A stretch of DNA of 64,000 nucleotides from Pseudomonas kilonensis (GCF_001269885.1 NZ_LHVH01000024.1:248001-312000), one strand, 5' to 3'. Counted from the stretch's first letter, positions 52,187-60,381 are shown. Numbers and translations are program-made. Notes: a model not told the origin generated them from the letters alone.

Positions 52187-52492
52187 GAGCACTCCTGGAC
52201 CCAAAAAATGCAGCACACGGGCCGTCTGATAAGCCCACCGCGTGGTTATTCTGGGGCTGGGCCTGGGTTCATGACAGAGGCACCTGACGCCGGAAAATAC
52301 GGATCAGACGAAAACACCCCAGCCCCCCACAGGACTCGCCCAATGCAACAACCTGGGCCCGGCCGCGACCAGGAACAGCGCAAGACCGGAAAAACTCAAC
52401 GAGGTAAATCGCTAACGGTCCTCGATCACGGCTATCATTGCCGCTCGCCCTTCTGACAGGCGATGTCGCAGGCCACCCTCAAGGATCCAGGT
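52187..52492. other. 306-bp gap with no recognisable feature
   Basis: I see no convincing gene, repeat or hairpin here. It must contain the promoter of the exported-protein pair at 52493 and possibly that of the 27-aa peptide. Confidence 0.5.
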
Positions 52493-53035
52493 ATGACTTT
52501 TCTGCCGTCACGCTCCACCCTCTTCGTCTCCAGCCTCCTGCTCAGCTCCCTGTGCTTTGCCGAAGGCGAGCCAACCGACGGCAGCCTCATCAAGGACTCG
52601 ACCAAGGCAGCCGTTTCAACCTTCATTACCGCCGGCAAGAACCTGCTGGGCGGTGTCAGTGAAGGCGTGCTCGATGGCCGCGAATCGGCCCAAGGCACCG
52701 ACGGTGCCGCGATCATTTCCTCCGGCGAACAAATGAAAGATCGCATCGCCGTTGAAGTGCTGAAGCTCGAACCCGGCGACGACAACGTCAGCATCACCCT
52801 CGGCTTCAAGAACAGCACCGACACCCAACTGCGCGTGGTCAACCTCGGCCAGACCGGCGTACTGCTGGCCATCGACCAGGCGGGTTACTCCAACCGCCTC
52901 ACCGGCCTGGACAACCCGGATGAAGTCACCATTCCGGCGAAGACCGCCGTGCGCCAGAAGTTTGTGTTTGAAGGCATGAACGAAGCGGTCAGTTCGGTAC
53001 GGATGTGGGGGCAGGATTACTCGGTCAAGAAATAA
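52493..53035 (+). CDS. Exported hypothetical protein, 180 aa
   Basis: Residues 1-23 form a signal peptide (MTFLPSRSTLFVSSLLLSSL then CFAEGE; the Cys is close to the cleavage point, so a lipoprotein is conceivable but the lipobox is poor). The mature part has SEGVLDGRESAQGTDGA and a beta-rich half with NVSITLGFKNSTDTQLRVVN, suggesting an immunoglobulin-like fold. The start at 52493 opens the signal peptide. A lipoprotein gene follows after 2 bases. Function unknown. Confidence 0.75.
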   Translation: MTFLPSRSTLFVSSLLLSSLCFAEGEPTDGSLIKDSTKAAVSTFITAGKNLLGGVSEGVLDGRESAQGTDGAAIISSGEQMKDRIAVEVLKLEPGDDNVSITLGFKNSTDTQLRVVNLGQTGVLLAIDQAGYSNRLTGLDNPDEVTIPAKTAVRQKFVFEGMNEAVSSVRMWGQDYSVKK

Positions 53036-53037
53036 TA

Positions 53038-53436
53038 GTGCCGCAGCGTGTCTGGCAAACGTGCCTGGTTCTCGCCATGTGCACGCTAGCGGCTTGCGAG
53101 TACGGCTCAGAGCCAGACCCGCTAAAAACCGCCCTGCTCGCCGCGCCACCTGAGCTCGTTTTCAAGGGACTGCTTGCAGGGCAGTTTGCTCACCTGGTTG
53201 TTCACGATTGTGCGGTTTACAAGATCGAAGACCAGTCAGCGAAAGACATGACCTGGACCGTGGTGCTGGAAACGGAGCCCTACCCTTTTTTCACCAGTTG
53301 CGATCGGCAGTCGCTGAGCAAGGGAAAGGAGAGTGTCACGGTTGAGCTTGGGCGTATGGCATTTGGAGCCGGTGGATGCTGCGCCACTGGGGGAACCTAC
53401 CGCACGAACGATGGACGTGGATGGAAGAAGTTGTAG
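53038..53436 (+). CDS. Hypothetical lipoprotein, 132 aa (GTG start)
   Basis: GTG at 53038 gives MPQRVWQTCLVLAMCTLAAC; the lipobox TLAAC predicts lipidation at Cys20. The mature part has several Cys (VHDCAVYK, FTSCDRQS, GGCCATGG). Only two bases separate it from the upstream stop, so translation is probably coupled, and the two products may act together in the envelope. No family recognised. Confidence 0.65.
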   Translation: MPQRVWQTCLVLAMCTLAACEYGSEPDPLKTALLAAPPELVFKGLLAGQFAHLVVHDCAVYKIEDQSAKDMTWTVVLETEPYPFFTSCDRQSLSKGKESVTVELGRMAFGAGGCCATGGTYRTNDGRGWKKL

Positions 53437-53457
53437 GCTTGAGACGCAGCCTTACGT

Positions 53458-53946
53458 TCACTTAACCAATCGCGTATCCAGGCCAAACCTTTCCTGCGAG
53501 ACAAGCCTGAACTGATCCGCCGCCAAATCGCAGCTCACCAGTAGATTCCAGGAGTGCCGAGTCACCGCCGAAGGAATCAGTACAAAGGGATGCTGCGCCA
53601 GCAGCTCGTCAGCAAACTGCTGCTGATTGGGCGACGGTCGAGCCGGAATCAGCCAGTTGGGGTTTGGCACGTCTTCGACCTGAATCACTTTGATAAGCGC
53701 CGGATCCAGCACCTCAAAACATGTCAGTAAGTAAGGCACCCTGTCCAACGCGTCGAATCCCAAGTGGGCCGCTACTTCCAAAATGGCCGTAGACGGGTCA
53801 GCCGAAGCATAGATAACCCGCCGTCCGGGCGGATTCCAACGGCCACCGGTTCGTTGCGCCCCGATGCCGCTGTCCCATGTATCCTTGTAGACCTCCCGGT
53901 CAAGGCGCCAAGCGTGCCATCGTCCGTCCCAGGGCAAAGGATTCAT
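53458..53946 (-). CDS. RES-domain toxin
   Basis: 162-aa toxin of a RES/Xre (type II) toxin-antitoxin system; known members degrade NAD+. The conserved Arg (WRLDREVY, residue 14), GGRWNPPGRRVIYAS, the Glu of AILEVAAHLG (about 57) and the Ser in LIPSAV (about 126) form the RES signature. It overlaps the upstream antitoxin gene by 4 bases (ATGA), the usual coupled order antitoxin then toxin. Full length, no sign of inactivation. Confidence 0.93.
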   Translation of the reverse strand: MNPLPWDGRWHAWRLDREVYKDTWDSGIGAQRTGGRWNPPGRRVIYASADPSTAILEVAAHLGFDALDRVPYLLTCFEVLDPALIKVIQVEDVPNPNWLIPARPSPNQQQFADELLAQHPFVLIPSAVTRHSWNLLVSCDLAADQFRLVSQERFGLDTRLVK

Positions 53947-54443
53947 TGATAAACCCCATGTTCAATCCGGGTCAGGTAATCCTCCACCACCTGGAAGCCC
54001 AGCGAGTTGTCGATCAGCTCCAATGGCACGTAACCGTCCAGGTACTTGCAGGGTTTCTTCAACCAGTCCTCAGCCAGTTGCTGGCTGCCAAAGACGTTGG
54101 TGGCGTGCTCCAGGGTCTGAGCATACTGAAAGGCAACCGTACTCTGCTGCTGGTTCAGGCGTATTGGCTTGGTCTCCTTCGCCAGACGCTGGACGGTCCT
54201 GACGGATCTCCCGGTAATGCGTTGAACCAGATCCTGCTCCATGTACAGAGTGGACGTAGAAAGCATGTCCTTGACGTCGCTCAGGTAAAAGCCTTCCTGC
54301 GCATACCGGATAATCAGCAAACGCTCATCACCTTTACGGCCATGCAACAGCACCTCCGTAGGCTTTCTGGTTACCCTTGCCTCCATACCAGTTTTTCCGG
54401 CGGATTTCACAGCCGGCTTGTCTGCTTGCTTCGCTAGGGACAT
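53943..54443 (-). CDS. Xre/MbcA/ParS-type antitoxin
   Basis: 166-aa antitoxin. A helix-turn-helix region lies near SDVKDMLSTSTLYMEQDLVQ and the C-terminal DUF2384-type domain has ATNVFGSQQLAEDWLKKP, YVPLELIDNSLGFQVVEDYL and ends RIEHGVYQ. It should neutralise the RES toxin and autoregulate. I start it at 54443, where GGAGG sits eight bases upstream. The frame stays open to an ATG at 54542 with its own weaker GAGGAC, which would add 33 residues including C-x8-C-x2-C. Confidence 0.88.
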   Translation of the reverse strand: MSLAKQADKPAVKSAGKTGMEARVTRKPTEVLLHGRKGDERLLIIRYAQEGFYLSDVKDMLSTSTLYMEQDLVQRITGRSVRTVQRLAKETKPIRLNQQQSTVAFQYAQTLEHATNVFGSQQLAEDWLKKPCKYLDGYVPLELIDNSLGFQVVEDYLTRIEHGVYQ

Positions 54444-54766
54444 AACATTGACCTCCGTACGACATTTGACGCAATCATAGCGCCAAATGTCGCGATAGCG
54501 GCAACTCAGTTCGTTGGCCTTGACGTATAGGGTTTCAGGCATCGATCTGTCCTCACGATATAAAACAAAACTGAGCGTGCCGGATGCCACACGGAGCACC
54601 GAGACAACGCCAGATCGTAAGTGCGGTACTTCCGAAGGCCAACCCTAAAAAGTTGTCAGAGACTTCTGTGATTTATCCCAAAGCGATCGCCTGTCTGTAG
54701 GACGGTGTTCCATGGCACTCCGTGTGGCGACAACATCCAACCTCATTGCCTACACCCACAACAGAA

Positions 54767-55684
54767 TCAACCGATTTTCGCCCCACTCCCCGGCTCAAGC
54801 CTCAACGCCAGCACGCTCACCAACACAATCACCGCCCCAACAATAACCATCGCTGACGGTCGCTCAGCCAACACCAAAGAAGCCATCAACATCGCCGTGG
54901 GCGGTATCAGGTAAAGCGCCATGGAAGCGCGGCTCACCTTGCTGTGCGCCAGCACGTAAGCCCAAGCAAGGTACGCCAACGCGCTGGGAAAAATACCGAG
55001 AACCAACACCGCCAGATTCACCGAAGCCGAAGCCTGCCGCGCCGCGCTCAACATCCCCGGCGTAAAAATGAACAACAGAATCGTGCCCGACCAAACGGTG
55101 TAGCAAACCAGGGTCAAACCGTCATAACGATGGGCATGGCGCTTCTGCAAAGCGAAATACAAACTCCAGGACAGCGCCGCCAACAGGATCAATAGCCCAT
55201 GGGCGTCCATGTCACCCAAGCCACGATCCCCCGCGACCACCACGCCAGCGCCAAGCAAGCCGCATAGCACGCAACCCCACTGCCAACCACTGACCCTGTC
55301 CTTGAAGACAAAATGCGTCAGCAGCGTGCTGAACAACGGCGTGGACTGGGCCAGCACACTGGCCGCCCCGGCGCTGACGCCCCGCTGGCCATAATTGAGG
55401 GCGATGTGGTGCAGGCTGACAGCAAAGAAACCCAACACCGCCAGCAACGGCAAATCCCTGAGACGCGGCCAGGAAATACCCTTCACCATCGCCACAAGGG
55501 CCATGAACACTGAAGCGATGAGAAACCGCATCAACGCCAACTGACCCGGCTCATAAGCCTGCAAGCCAATGCGAATACCAATCGGCGAATAGGCCCAGCA
55601 AACGATCACCAACAGCGTCGCCAGAATGACTTTCGCACCGGTTTTGCCGGAGGAACCTTCAACCAGCGCAAAACGCGTTTCCAT
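54767..55684 (-). CDS. DMT/EamA family transporter
   Basis: Ten-helix exporter of 305 aa. Seen are VIVCWAYSPIGIRIGLQA, ALNYGQRGVSAGAASVLAQSTPLFS (in part) and ALAYLAWAYVLAHSKVSRAS with YLIPPTAMLMASLVLAE, the classical EamA repeat ends. It is divergent from a LysR regulator across 102 bases, so the pair forms a regulator-exporter unit like the one at 15-17 kb. Substrate unknown. Confidence 0.9.
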   Translation of the reverse strand: METRFALVEGSSGKTGAKVILATLLVIVCWAYSPIGIRIGLQAYEPGQLALMRFLIASVFMALVAMVKGISWPRLRDLPLLAVLGFFAVSLHHIALNYGQRGVSAGAASVLAQSTPLFSTLLTHFVFKDRVSGWQWGCVLCGLLGAGVVVAGDRGLGDMDAHGLLILLAALSWSLYFALQKRHAHRYDGLTLVCYTVWSGTILLFIFTPGMLSAARQASASVNLAVLVLGIFPSALAYLAWAYVLAHSKVSRASMALYLIPPTAMLMASLVLAERPSAMVIVGAVIVLVSVLALRLEPGSGAKIG

Positions 55685-55786
55685 CTAAAGTTCCTGCTCA
55701 CTGACCGATTTGCCTCGAAGTATCGAAACCACCCAACCTCAGCACAAGTGACTTAAACTCAGCCAATCATTCACTTTTGGTGAGCT

Positions 55787-56653
55787 ATGGAACTGTCCCA
55801 ACTGCGCATGCTCAAGACGGTCTGCGACACCGGCAGCATCGCCCGCGCCGCCGAAGTGCTGCACTGCGTGCCGTCCAACATCACCGCACGCCTCAAGTCC
55901 CTGGAACGAGAACTCGGCACGCCGCTGTTTTTTCGCGAAGGTCGCGGGCTGCGGGTCAGCCCGGCGGGCGAAGTGTTTCTGGAGTACGCGACAAAAATAC
56001 TGAGCCTGACGGAAGAAGCCCGCCGCGCCGTCGCCCCCAGCCGCGCACCGAGTGGCCCACTGCGCATAGGCGCCATCGAGTCCAGCGCCACCGGGCGCCT
56101 GCCTCAGTTGCTCGCCAAATACCACGCGCAGTATCCGCAAGTGTCACTGGAACTGAGCACCGGCACCTGGGCGCAGTTGCTGGACGATATCCAACATCAC
56201 CGGCTCGATGGCGTGATCGTAGCGGTGGACATCGAACGGCCTGGACTCAAGCGAGCGGTGATGTACCGCGAAGACCTGGTGCTCATCGCCTCCGAATCCC
56301 ATGGCCCGCTGCGCAGCGCCGCCGATCTGCAAGGCAAGGCAATCTTCATGTGGCCCACGGGCTGTCCGTACCGCTTGGCGCTGGAACAGTGGCTGCTGCG
56401 TCATGACCAAGTGCAACCGATCACCAGCATCGCCAGTTATGGCGCCATCGTTGGCTGTGTCAGCGCCGGTGCCGGCGTCTCGCTGGTGCCCCGAGGGATC
56501 TATGAGCAATATCGCCAGGGCGCGGGTTGGACGGGGTATGAATTTCCTGAGTTGACGGGCATCGATAACCTTTTCTACTGGCACGAAAACGCCGGCCGAC
56601 ATCCCGCCAGGGAAGCGTTTTTGACCATGCTGCAAACGGAGTTCGAAGACTAA
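55787..56653 (+). CDS. LysR-family transcriptional regulator
   Basis: 288-aa LTTR: the N-terminal HTH reads GSIARAAEVLHCVPSNITAR and the linker KSLERELGTPLFFREGRGL, then the effector domain from LRIGAIESSATGRLPQLL. It resembles the PtrR/YtrB-like LTTRs that sit opposite DMT exporters. The likely target is the divergent exporter gene. The effector is unknown. Confidence 0.9.
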   Translation: MELSQLRMLKTVCDTGSIARAAEVLHCVPSNITARLKSLERELGTPLFFREGRGLRVSPAGEVFLEYATKILSLTEEARRAVAPSRAPSGPLRIGAIESSATGRLPQLLAKYHAQYPQVSLELSTGTWAQLLDDIQHHRLDGVIVAVDIERPGLKRAVMYREDLVLIASESHGPLRSAADLQGKAIFMWPTGCPYRLALEQWLLRHDQVQPITSIASYGAIVGCVSAGAGVSLVPRGIYEQYRQGAGWTGYEFPELTGIDNLFYWHENAGRHPAREAFLTMLQTEFED

Positions 56654-56670
56654 TTGCAACACTCTCCCCT

Positions 56671-56714
56671 GTGGCGAGGGGATTTATCCCCGCTGGACTG
56701 CGTGAAGCAGCCCC
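56671..56714. repeat. Half REP family B
   Basis: GTGGCGAGGGGATTTATCCCCGC followed by a degenerate inner arm; no inverse partner is seen. Confidence 0.65.
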
Positions 56715-56767
56715 AATACCGATCATCCTGATAAACGAAGATTCCAATCATTAACAAGGAGTCCGCT

Positions 56768-57289
56768 TTGGAATTACTCCCCCACTTCATCCTCCACGAA
56801 ACCACCCACTGGATAGTCAACCACCACCTGGCATCCGCCCTGCCCGGCTACCTCATGCTCGGCTCCAAGCATCACGTAAATTCACTGGCGCAACTGCCCA
56901 AACCCGCACTCGCAGAGCTGGGCGGCCTGATGGCAAACATCCAGAGCGTCGTTGAAACACAACTGAACCCCAAATGGCTTTACATCAGCCGCTTCGGCCA
57001 CGATCCCCGCTACCCCATCCACTTCCATTTCATCCCGGTGTACGACTGGGTCGAGGCACTGTTCTGGAAAGATGCGCGGTACAGGTTGCTGGAAACCTTT
57101 GGCACTCAAGAGAACGCCCAGACATTAACCGATGGCGCGGAGCTGACATTGTTCATCTGGCGTGAATTCGGTGAGAGCCCCACGCCGCCAGCGATCCAAG
57201 GGCCCTCTATCAGCCAGGTAATTGAACGGTTGCGGCAAGCGTTCAGGACTCAGCCAATACCAAACCCTCCTCCAGCGCGTTGGCCATAA
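56768..57289 (+). CDS. HIT-family protein (TTG start)
   Basis: 173-aa HIT-like nucleotide hydrolase/transferase. The histidine triad region is PIHFHFIPVYDW (H-x-H-x pattern), preceded by LPGYLMLGSKHHVNSLAQLP (in part), a typical HIT order. The start is TTG at 56768 with AAGGAG six bases upstream, and the next residues ELLPHFILHET fit the fold. Its 3' end overlaps the convergent HExxH gene by 47 bases. The substrate is unknown. Confidence 0.8.
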   Translation: MELLPHFILHETTHWIVNHHLASALPGYLMLGSKHHVNSLAQLPKPALAELGGLMANIQSVVETQLNPKWLYISRFGHDPRYPIHFHFIPVYDWVEALFWKDARYRLLETFGTQENAQTLTDGAELTLFIWREFGESPTPPAIQGPSISQVIERLRQAFRTQPIPNPPPARWP

Positions 57290-57914
57290 TGCCTGCTGCA
57301 GGTGCGTTGACCCAGGTCGAAATATCAGTTTCGCCCCTCGACGCAAGCCAACGTCCGACCATTTGATAGCCCAACGAGTAACCGAGCCATTTGGGTTTGT
57401 CGCCAAAACCAAAGAACCACTCGTTGTGATCGTAATATCGTGATTCGAGAATTTGCAGCCCAACCGGTGAGCGCAATAGATCGGCAGATGCGATGGCATG
57501 CTCCCAAGGCTCCGGATCAGTACCAAGCACATGACGAACAAACTGACCGGCAAGCCCTTCGCTGACCAACGCCTCGCCTAACGTCCAACCATAACCAGGA
57601 CCGCCCATGCGCAGGCAATGGTGAACCTCATGAACAACATGGCGACGCAGTGCCCCGGTGCGTAGGCTGGAAAAGAAATTCGGATTGTCGGGATCAAGGG
57701 TCATGGTAAACATGGAGCTGCGATACGCCCGTCCTACCAGGCCCATTTCCGGAATGGTTTCGCCCGGTAGCCTCTGAATCAGGACATCGAGTCGCGGCGG
57801 GGGCATTAGGCGAGCAATAGCCTCGTAAGCGGCGTCAAACTCATCAACCAGCTCACGGCGAAACTCGGCAAAACTCCCCGAGGCCTCCAGCCAGTGCAGC
57901 GTCCATTGCTCCAT
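57243..57914 (-). CDS. DUF2268-like predicted Zn metalloprotease
   Basis: 223-aa protein with an HExxH motif, RRHVVHEVHHCLRMGG (about residues 90-105), and a downstream Glu in LGEALVSEGLAGQF that can serve as the third ligand. This matches DUF2268 proteins annotated as predicted Zn-dependent proteases. AAGGAGAAGGGAC lies before the ATG. No signal peptide, so it is cytosolic. It overlaps the convergent HIT gene. Confidence 0.8.
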   Translation of the reverse strand: MEQWTLHWLEASGSFAEFRRELVDEFDAAYEAIARLMPPPRLDVLIQRLPGETIPEMGLVGRAYRSSMFTMTLDPDNPNFFSSLRTGALRRHVVHEVHHCLRMGGPGYGWTLGEALVSEGLAGQFVRHVLGTDPEPWEHAIASADLLRSPVGLQILESRYYDHNEWFFGFGDKPKWLGYSLGYQMVGRWLASRGETDISTWVNAPAAGIMANALEEGLVLAES

Positions 57915-58092
57915 GTCCCTTCTCCTTTATTAATCAAAGCACCTGGCTCGATGACTCCAGGCCGCTCACGACGGTAGATCCCCGCCGGGCAACTGTCCAG
58001 TGTCGATCAGGTTTGACTGCGCCTCTGTCTGCCCGGTTATCTCTGGCAAAAAACTGTCTCGATTCCTACAAGACTCTCGGAAACAGGTGCCT

Positions 58093-58122
58093 TGCCCGTC
58101 AAACCTGGTGAAATCTATAGTC
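58093..58122 (+). promoter_or_regulatory. Candidate promoter for the structured leader
   Basis: TTGCCC (58093-58098), 18 bases, TATAGT (58117-58122). It would start RNA near 58129, so the whole helix region below would be transcribed. Confidence 0.35.
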
Positions 58123-58128
58123 ATTCCC

Positions 58129-58360
58129 ATCGCCGCAGAATGGCGATCAGGTTTGGCGACCTGAGGATCGAGTGCAAAAGTACTGCGTTTTTTGCGGAGG
58201 CTTTGGCACACTTGCACGGCTGCCCGTTACGGCAGTTGTGCGTGGGAGGCCTTCGGGTCTGCCGGTTTCCGATCCCGGTTCGCCAACCTGCGTACAACTG
58301 CCACCCAATTGTTTGGCGACGATTGAGTGGCTAAAACCTCATTAGATCGGAGTTTTGAAC
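58129..58360 (+). ncRNA. Structured mRNA leader with competing helices (candidate)
   Basis: Within the 446-bp gap 57915-58360. Helix P0: CAGGT (58148-58152) with ACCTG (58159-58163). Segment 1 (58214-58224) pairs with segment 2 (58231-58241) over 11 pairs including two G-U. Segment 2 (58231-58242) also pairs with segment 3 (58291-58302) over 12 pairs including one G-U. The two helices exclude each other. Between segments 2 and 3 lies AGGCC-TTCG-GGTCT (58247-58260), a UUCG tetraloop hairpin. The leader ends at the ribosome-binding site of the 90-aa gene. I recall similar leaders before small Pseudomonas genes but know no name. Confidence 0.5.
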
Positions 58361-58633
58361 ATGGAAAGATATGTCCCCATCACCGGCATCGACTGCACCC
58401 CTGCTTCCCTCCTCATTGATACTCAAGCCCCGCTGGATGTCCTGCATGCAACCGCTGATTACCGCATCCGTGTGGTGACCCAGGTACTGGAGAACATCGC
58501 GTTTCGCTCTGAAATTACCAGCGATACGGTGGTGCTTTCAGACTTTGCACAGCTTTTGGTGATTCCGTTACGCGATGGGTGTGATTTGCTGGAGGTGATT
58601 GGTCGGCGGCTTCAGGCGCAGGTTGAAAACTGA
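58361..58633 (+). CDS. 90-aa Pseudomonas-type small protein of unknown function
   Basis: Soluble 90-aa protein starting MERYVPITGIDCTPASLLID. The pattern P-x-SLLIDTQAPLDVL, followed by helices RIRVVTQVLENIAF and LLVIPLRDGCDLLEVIGRRL, resembles small helical proteins (DUF3077-like in style) that are scattered in pseudomonads, but I cannot assign a family. The ATG at 58361 has CGGAG eight bases upstream; an upstream TTG at 58355 is in frame. It is preceded by the structured leader. Confidence 0.65.
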   Translation: MERYVPITGIDCTPASLLIDTQAPLDVLHATADYRIRVVTQVLENIAFRSEITSDTVVLSDFAQLLVIPLRDGCDLLEVIGRRLQAQVEN

Positions 58634-58759
58634 TGGAGTTTAGGGCGTATAAAAGCGCCCTTTTCCGCATTCAGCTCGGTCAGCGGAAGCGATAAAACAG
58701 ATCAAAAGCGAGGTATAAAGAGAGACGCAGCGATCCTTGATACCCGGAGAGGTAAATGA
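58628..58759 (+). pseudogene. Relic of a RelE/HigB-type toxin C-terminus
   Basis: Just upstream of the antidote relic, one frame reads SGSDKTDQKRGIKRDAAIL and ends at the TGA at 58757-58759 beside the antidote start. The order GGDKSSQ-x-DI-x-RA is typical of the C-terminus of RelE/HigB-like addiction toxins. Nothing of the toxin N-terminus is recognisable. Weak, but the position is right. Confidence 0.35.
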
Positions 58760-58760
58760 C

Positions 58761-59067
58761 ATGAACGATAAGTTCAACCCTGAGGATATGCCGGTCCTAA
58801 ACCTCAACACTACGAGTACGACTCGTTATGAGGCTTCGCGCTTTCTCGATCCCCCGGAAGCTATAGCAGCTTATTTGGCTGAATGTATGAAAGCCGATGA
58901 TACGGAAAGTTTTATTCATGCTTTGGCCGAAGTCGAAAAAACTTTAAGTCACCAAAGAGGTCGGGGTTAATCGCGAAAACCTCTATAAGGTGCTGAAATC
59001 TGGACCAAATAAGGGATGTACTATTTTCGAGCAAATAAATCCGCCCCTTTTTTCCCTTGGTAGATGA
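58761..59067 (+). pseudogene. Frameshifted addiction-module antidote (HigA-like)
   Basis: The ATG at 58761, with GGAGAGG upstream, gives an antidote N-terminus (RYEASRFLDPPEAIAAYLAE, ALAEVEKT) that stops at 58968-58970. In the +1 frame from 58948 the expected helix-turn-helix continues: VTKEVGVNRENLYKVLKSG, running to TGA at 59067, though the last part (GCTIFEQI) is degraded. A deletion of about 8-10 bases near 58945 explains the break. Confidence 0.7.
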
Positions 59068-59260
59068 GACCTGCACGAACAAATCCCACGGCATACATTC
59101 GACCTTACCTGTCATTTGCATCAGATTTGACCACCTATGAGCGAATGAGAATGGCTATATACAGACGTTCGACAAGGTCAGCTTTCGGCCAATAGCGGCC
59201 CTTCGAGCAGGCCCGCTGCAGGCGCTGCCCCTACTTGAACCCTGTGCGGGTCTAACCTGA

Positions 59261-59419
59261 CACCCTGAACCGAAAAGGTCTGAACGGACTGCTGGGGAAA
59301 TTGATACGGCTGTAGCCCGGCTGAAAATAGGACTAGATAGTGCCAAGCCGGATTTGATCGATCGGGTGGATGCTTCGATCTCCGCGTTTGAGGGATGCAG
59401 ACTTGATGATCGGAGGTAG
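59261..59419 (+). pseudogene. Possible gene remnant, 52 codons without a start
   Basis: An open stretch between stops reads ERTAGEIDTAVARLKIGL, SAKPDLIDRVDASISAFEG (two pieces), with alternating charged and hydrophobic residues like real helices, but no start codon or ribosome-binding site. The rest of 59068-59453 shows nothing else. Confidence 0.3.
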
Positions 59420-59453
59420 ATCGATCACCACGCTGCAGAGATTACCCAGGAAA

Positions 59454-59615
59454 TCAAAGCTCAGATATAGAAGCTTTAACGTCGAAGTTTGAAATAATGG
59501 TCGTTAGTGCAGCCAGCCCGATGATTATCATGACGAGAAAAGCGGTCACGGTAGTGCGCTTGATGTTGACCGTCGCTCTGTCGGTTGAATCCTCGCTCAA
59601 GGTTTCAGTGTTCAT
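59454..59615 (-). CDS. 53-aa single-pass membrane peptide
   Basis: ATG at 59615 reads MNTETLSEDSTDRATVNIKR, then a hydrophobic stretch VTAFLVMIIIGLAALTTII and a short tail ending ASISEL. One membrane helix with an acidic N-terminal region. The ribosome-binding site is weak. It lies 175 bases beyond the terminator of the 181-aa gene, same strand. Unknown function. Confidence 0.5.
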   Translation of the reverse strand: MNTETLSEDSTDRATVNIKRTTVTAFLVMIIIGLAALTTIISNFDVKASISEL

Positions 59616-59784
59616 GGGCTGCTCTGCTCTAGGAGAAAATCAAGACCAGGCTGTACTTAGTGCATACTAGGCCGCATTCTCGCGCGCCTCGAACAGATCA
59701 GCGAGCCAAAGCCATGCAAGGAAATCCTGCCACCGCAGATCTGCGCCTACAGCAGCTGCGGAGGCGCCGCTCAAAGTGTTCAGA

Positions 59785-59812
59785 AAGAAAAATCCCCGCC
59801 AAGGCGGGGACT
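59785..59812 (-). terminator. Terminator after the 181-aa/lipoprotein operon
   Basis: TCCCCGCC (59793-59800) pairs with GGCGGGGA (59803-59810); the A run at 59785-59792 becomes the U tract on the minus strand. It lies 24 bases past the 181-aa gene stop. Confidence 0.9.
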
Positions 59813-59835
59813 GGTTTGGAAGGTGGCCACGTGGA

Positions 59836-60381
59836 CTATTGTTTCCTCTTGGGTGCTACTTTTGCTTTGGCCTTGGCACTTGGTTTTTTGAGCGAAACAA
59901 GTAGAGATTCGATGTGTGCGGGAGGCTTGATCGGGTTCATCGTTACTGCCGCATTGGCTCCTTTCTTCGCTTCGGCATCGATCTTCTCATTGATTGCTTT
60001 GTAGAGAGCTGCAGCAGCATCAGCGATCGTCTTCGGGTTCTTTGCCATACAGGCACCAATGAAGACGATGAGAGCTGTCACGACTTTAATAGTCTTGATC
60101 ACCTTCTTGGTGTGTCGAATGAACTCCTGGACGTCTTTACTGACAGCATTGATCGTCTCGAGGTCTTCGGCATTCTTCGCGCCAATAATGACAATTTTGT
60201 CTTCTTGGAACTGCCGAAACTCTTCAATCAACTGGCGCCGCTTTTCCCTCAACGAGTCCTTTTCTGCACCCTCTGGCTGGGTGCGAAGGGCCACATTGAT
60301 ATCGGCAATCTGTTCTAGGCAGGTGTCAGCAAGATTCGACTGAGCTTGCTGCATCTCCTTAACCATTGTTTGACTAGCCAT
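59836..60381 (-). CDS. Unknown single-TM coiled-coil protein, 181 aa
   Basis: Residues 1-65 look helical and charged (coiled-coil-like), then a membrane segment near 96-115 (VVTALIVFIGACMA), a helical part (ADAAAALYKAINEKIDAEAK) and a very basic tail (KAKAKVAPKRKQ). The ATG at 60381 follows the stop of the lipoprotein gene by one base, with GGAGAAG inside that gene's end, so the two are co-translated. No family recognised; no catalytic motif. Confidence 0.75.
   Translation of the reverse strand: MASQTMVKEMQQAQSNLADTCLEQIADINVALRTQPEGAEKDSLREKRRQLIEEFRQFQEDKIVIIGAKNAEDLETINAVSKDVQEFIRHTKKVIKTIKVVTALIVFIGACMAKNPKTIADAAAALYKAINEKIDAEAKKGANAAVTMNPIKPPAHIESLLVSLKKPSAKAKAKVAPKRKQ

Noticed and set aside
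57966..58217. 83-codon minus-strand frame over the leader region
   Set aside because: No ribosome-binding site and it covers the helix-forming leader; amino-acid composition is not gene-like.
58092..58334. 80-codon plus-strand frame within the leader
   Set aside because: It spans the competing helices and has many Cys/Arg; the RNA structure explains the DNA better.
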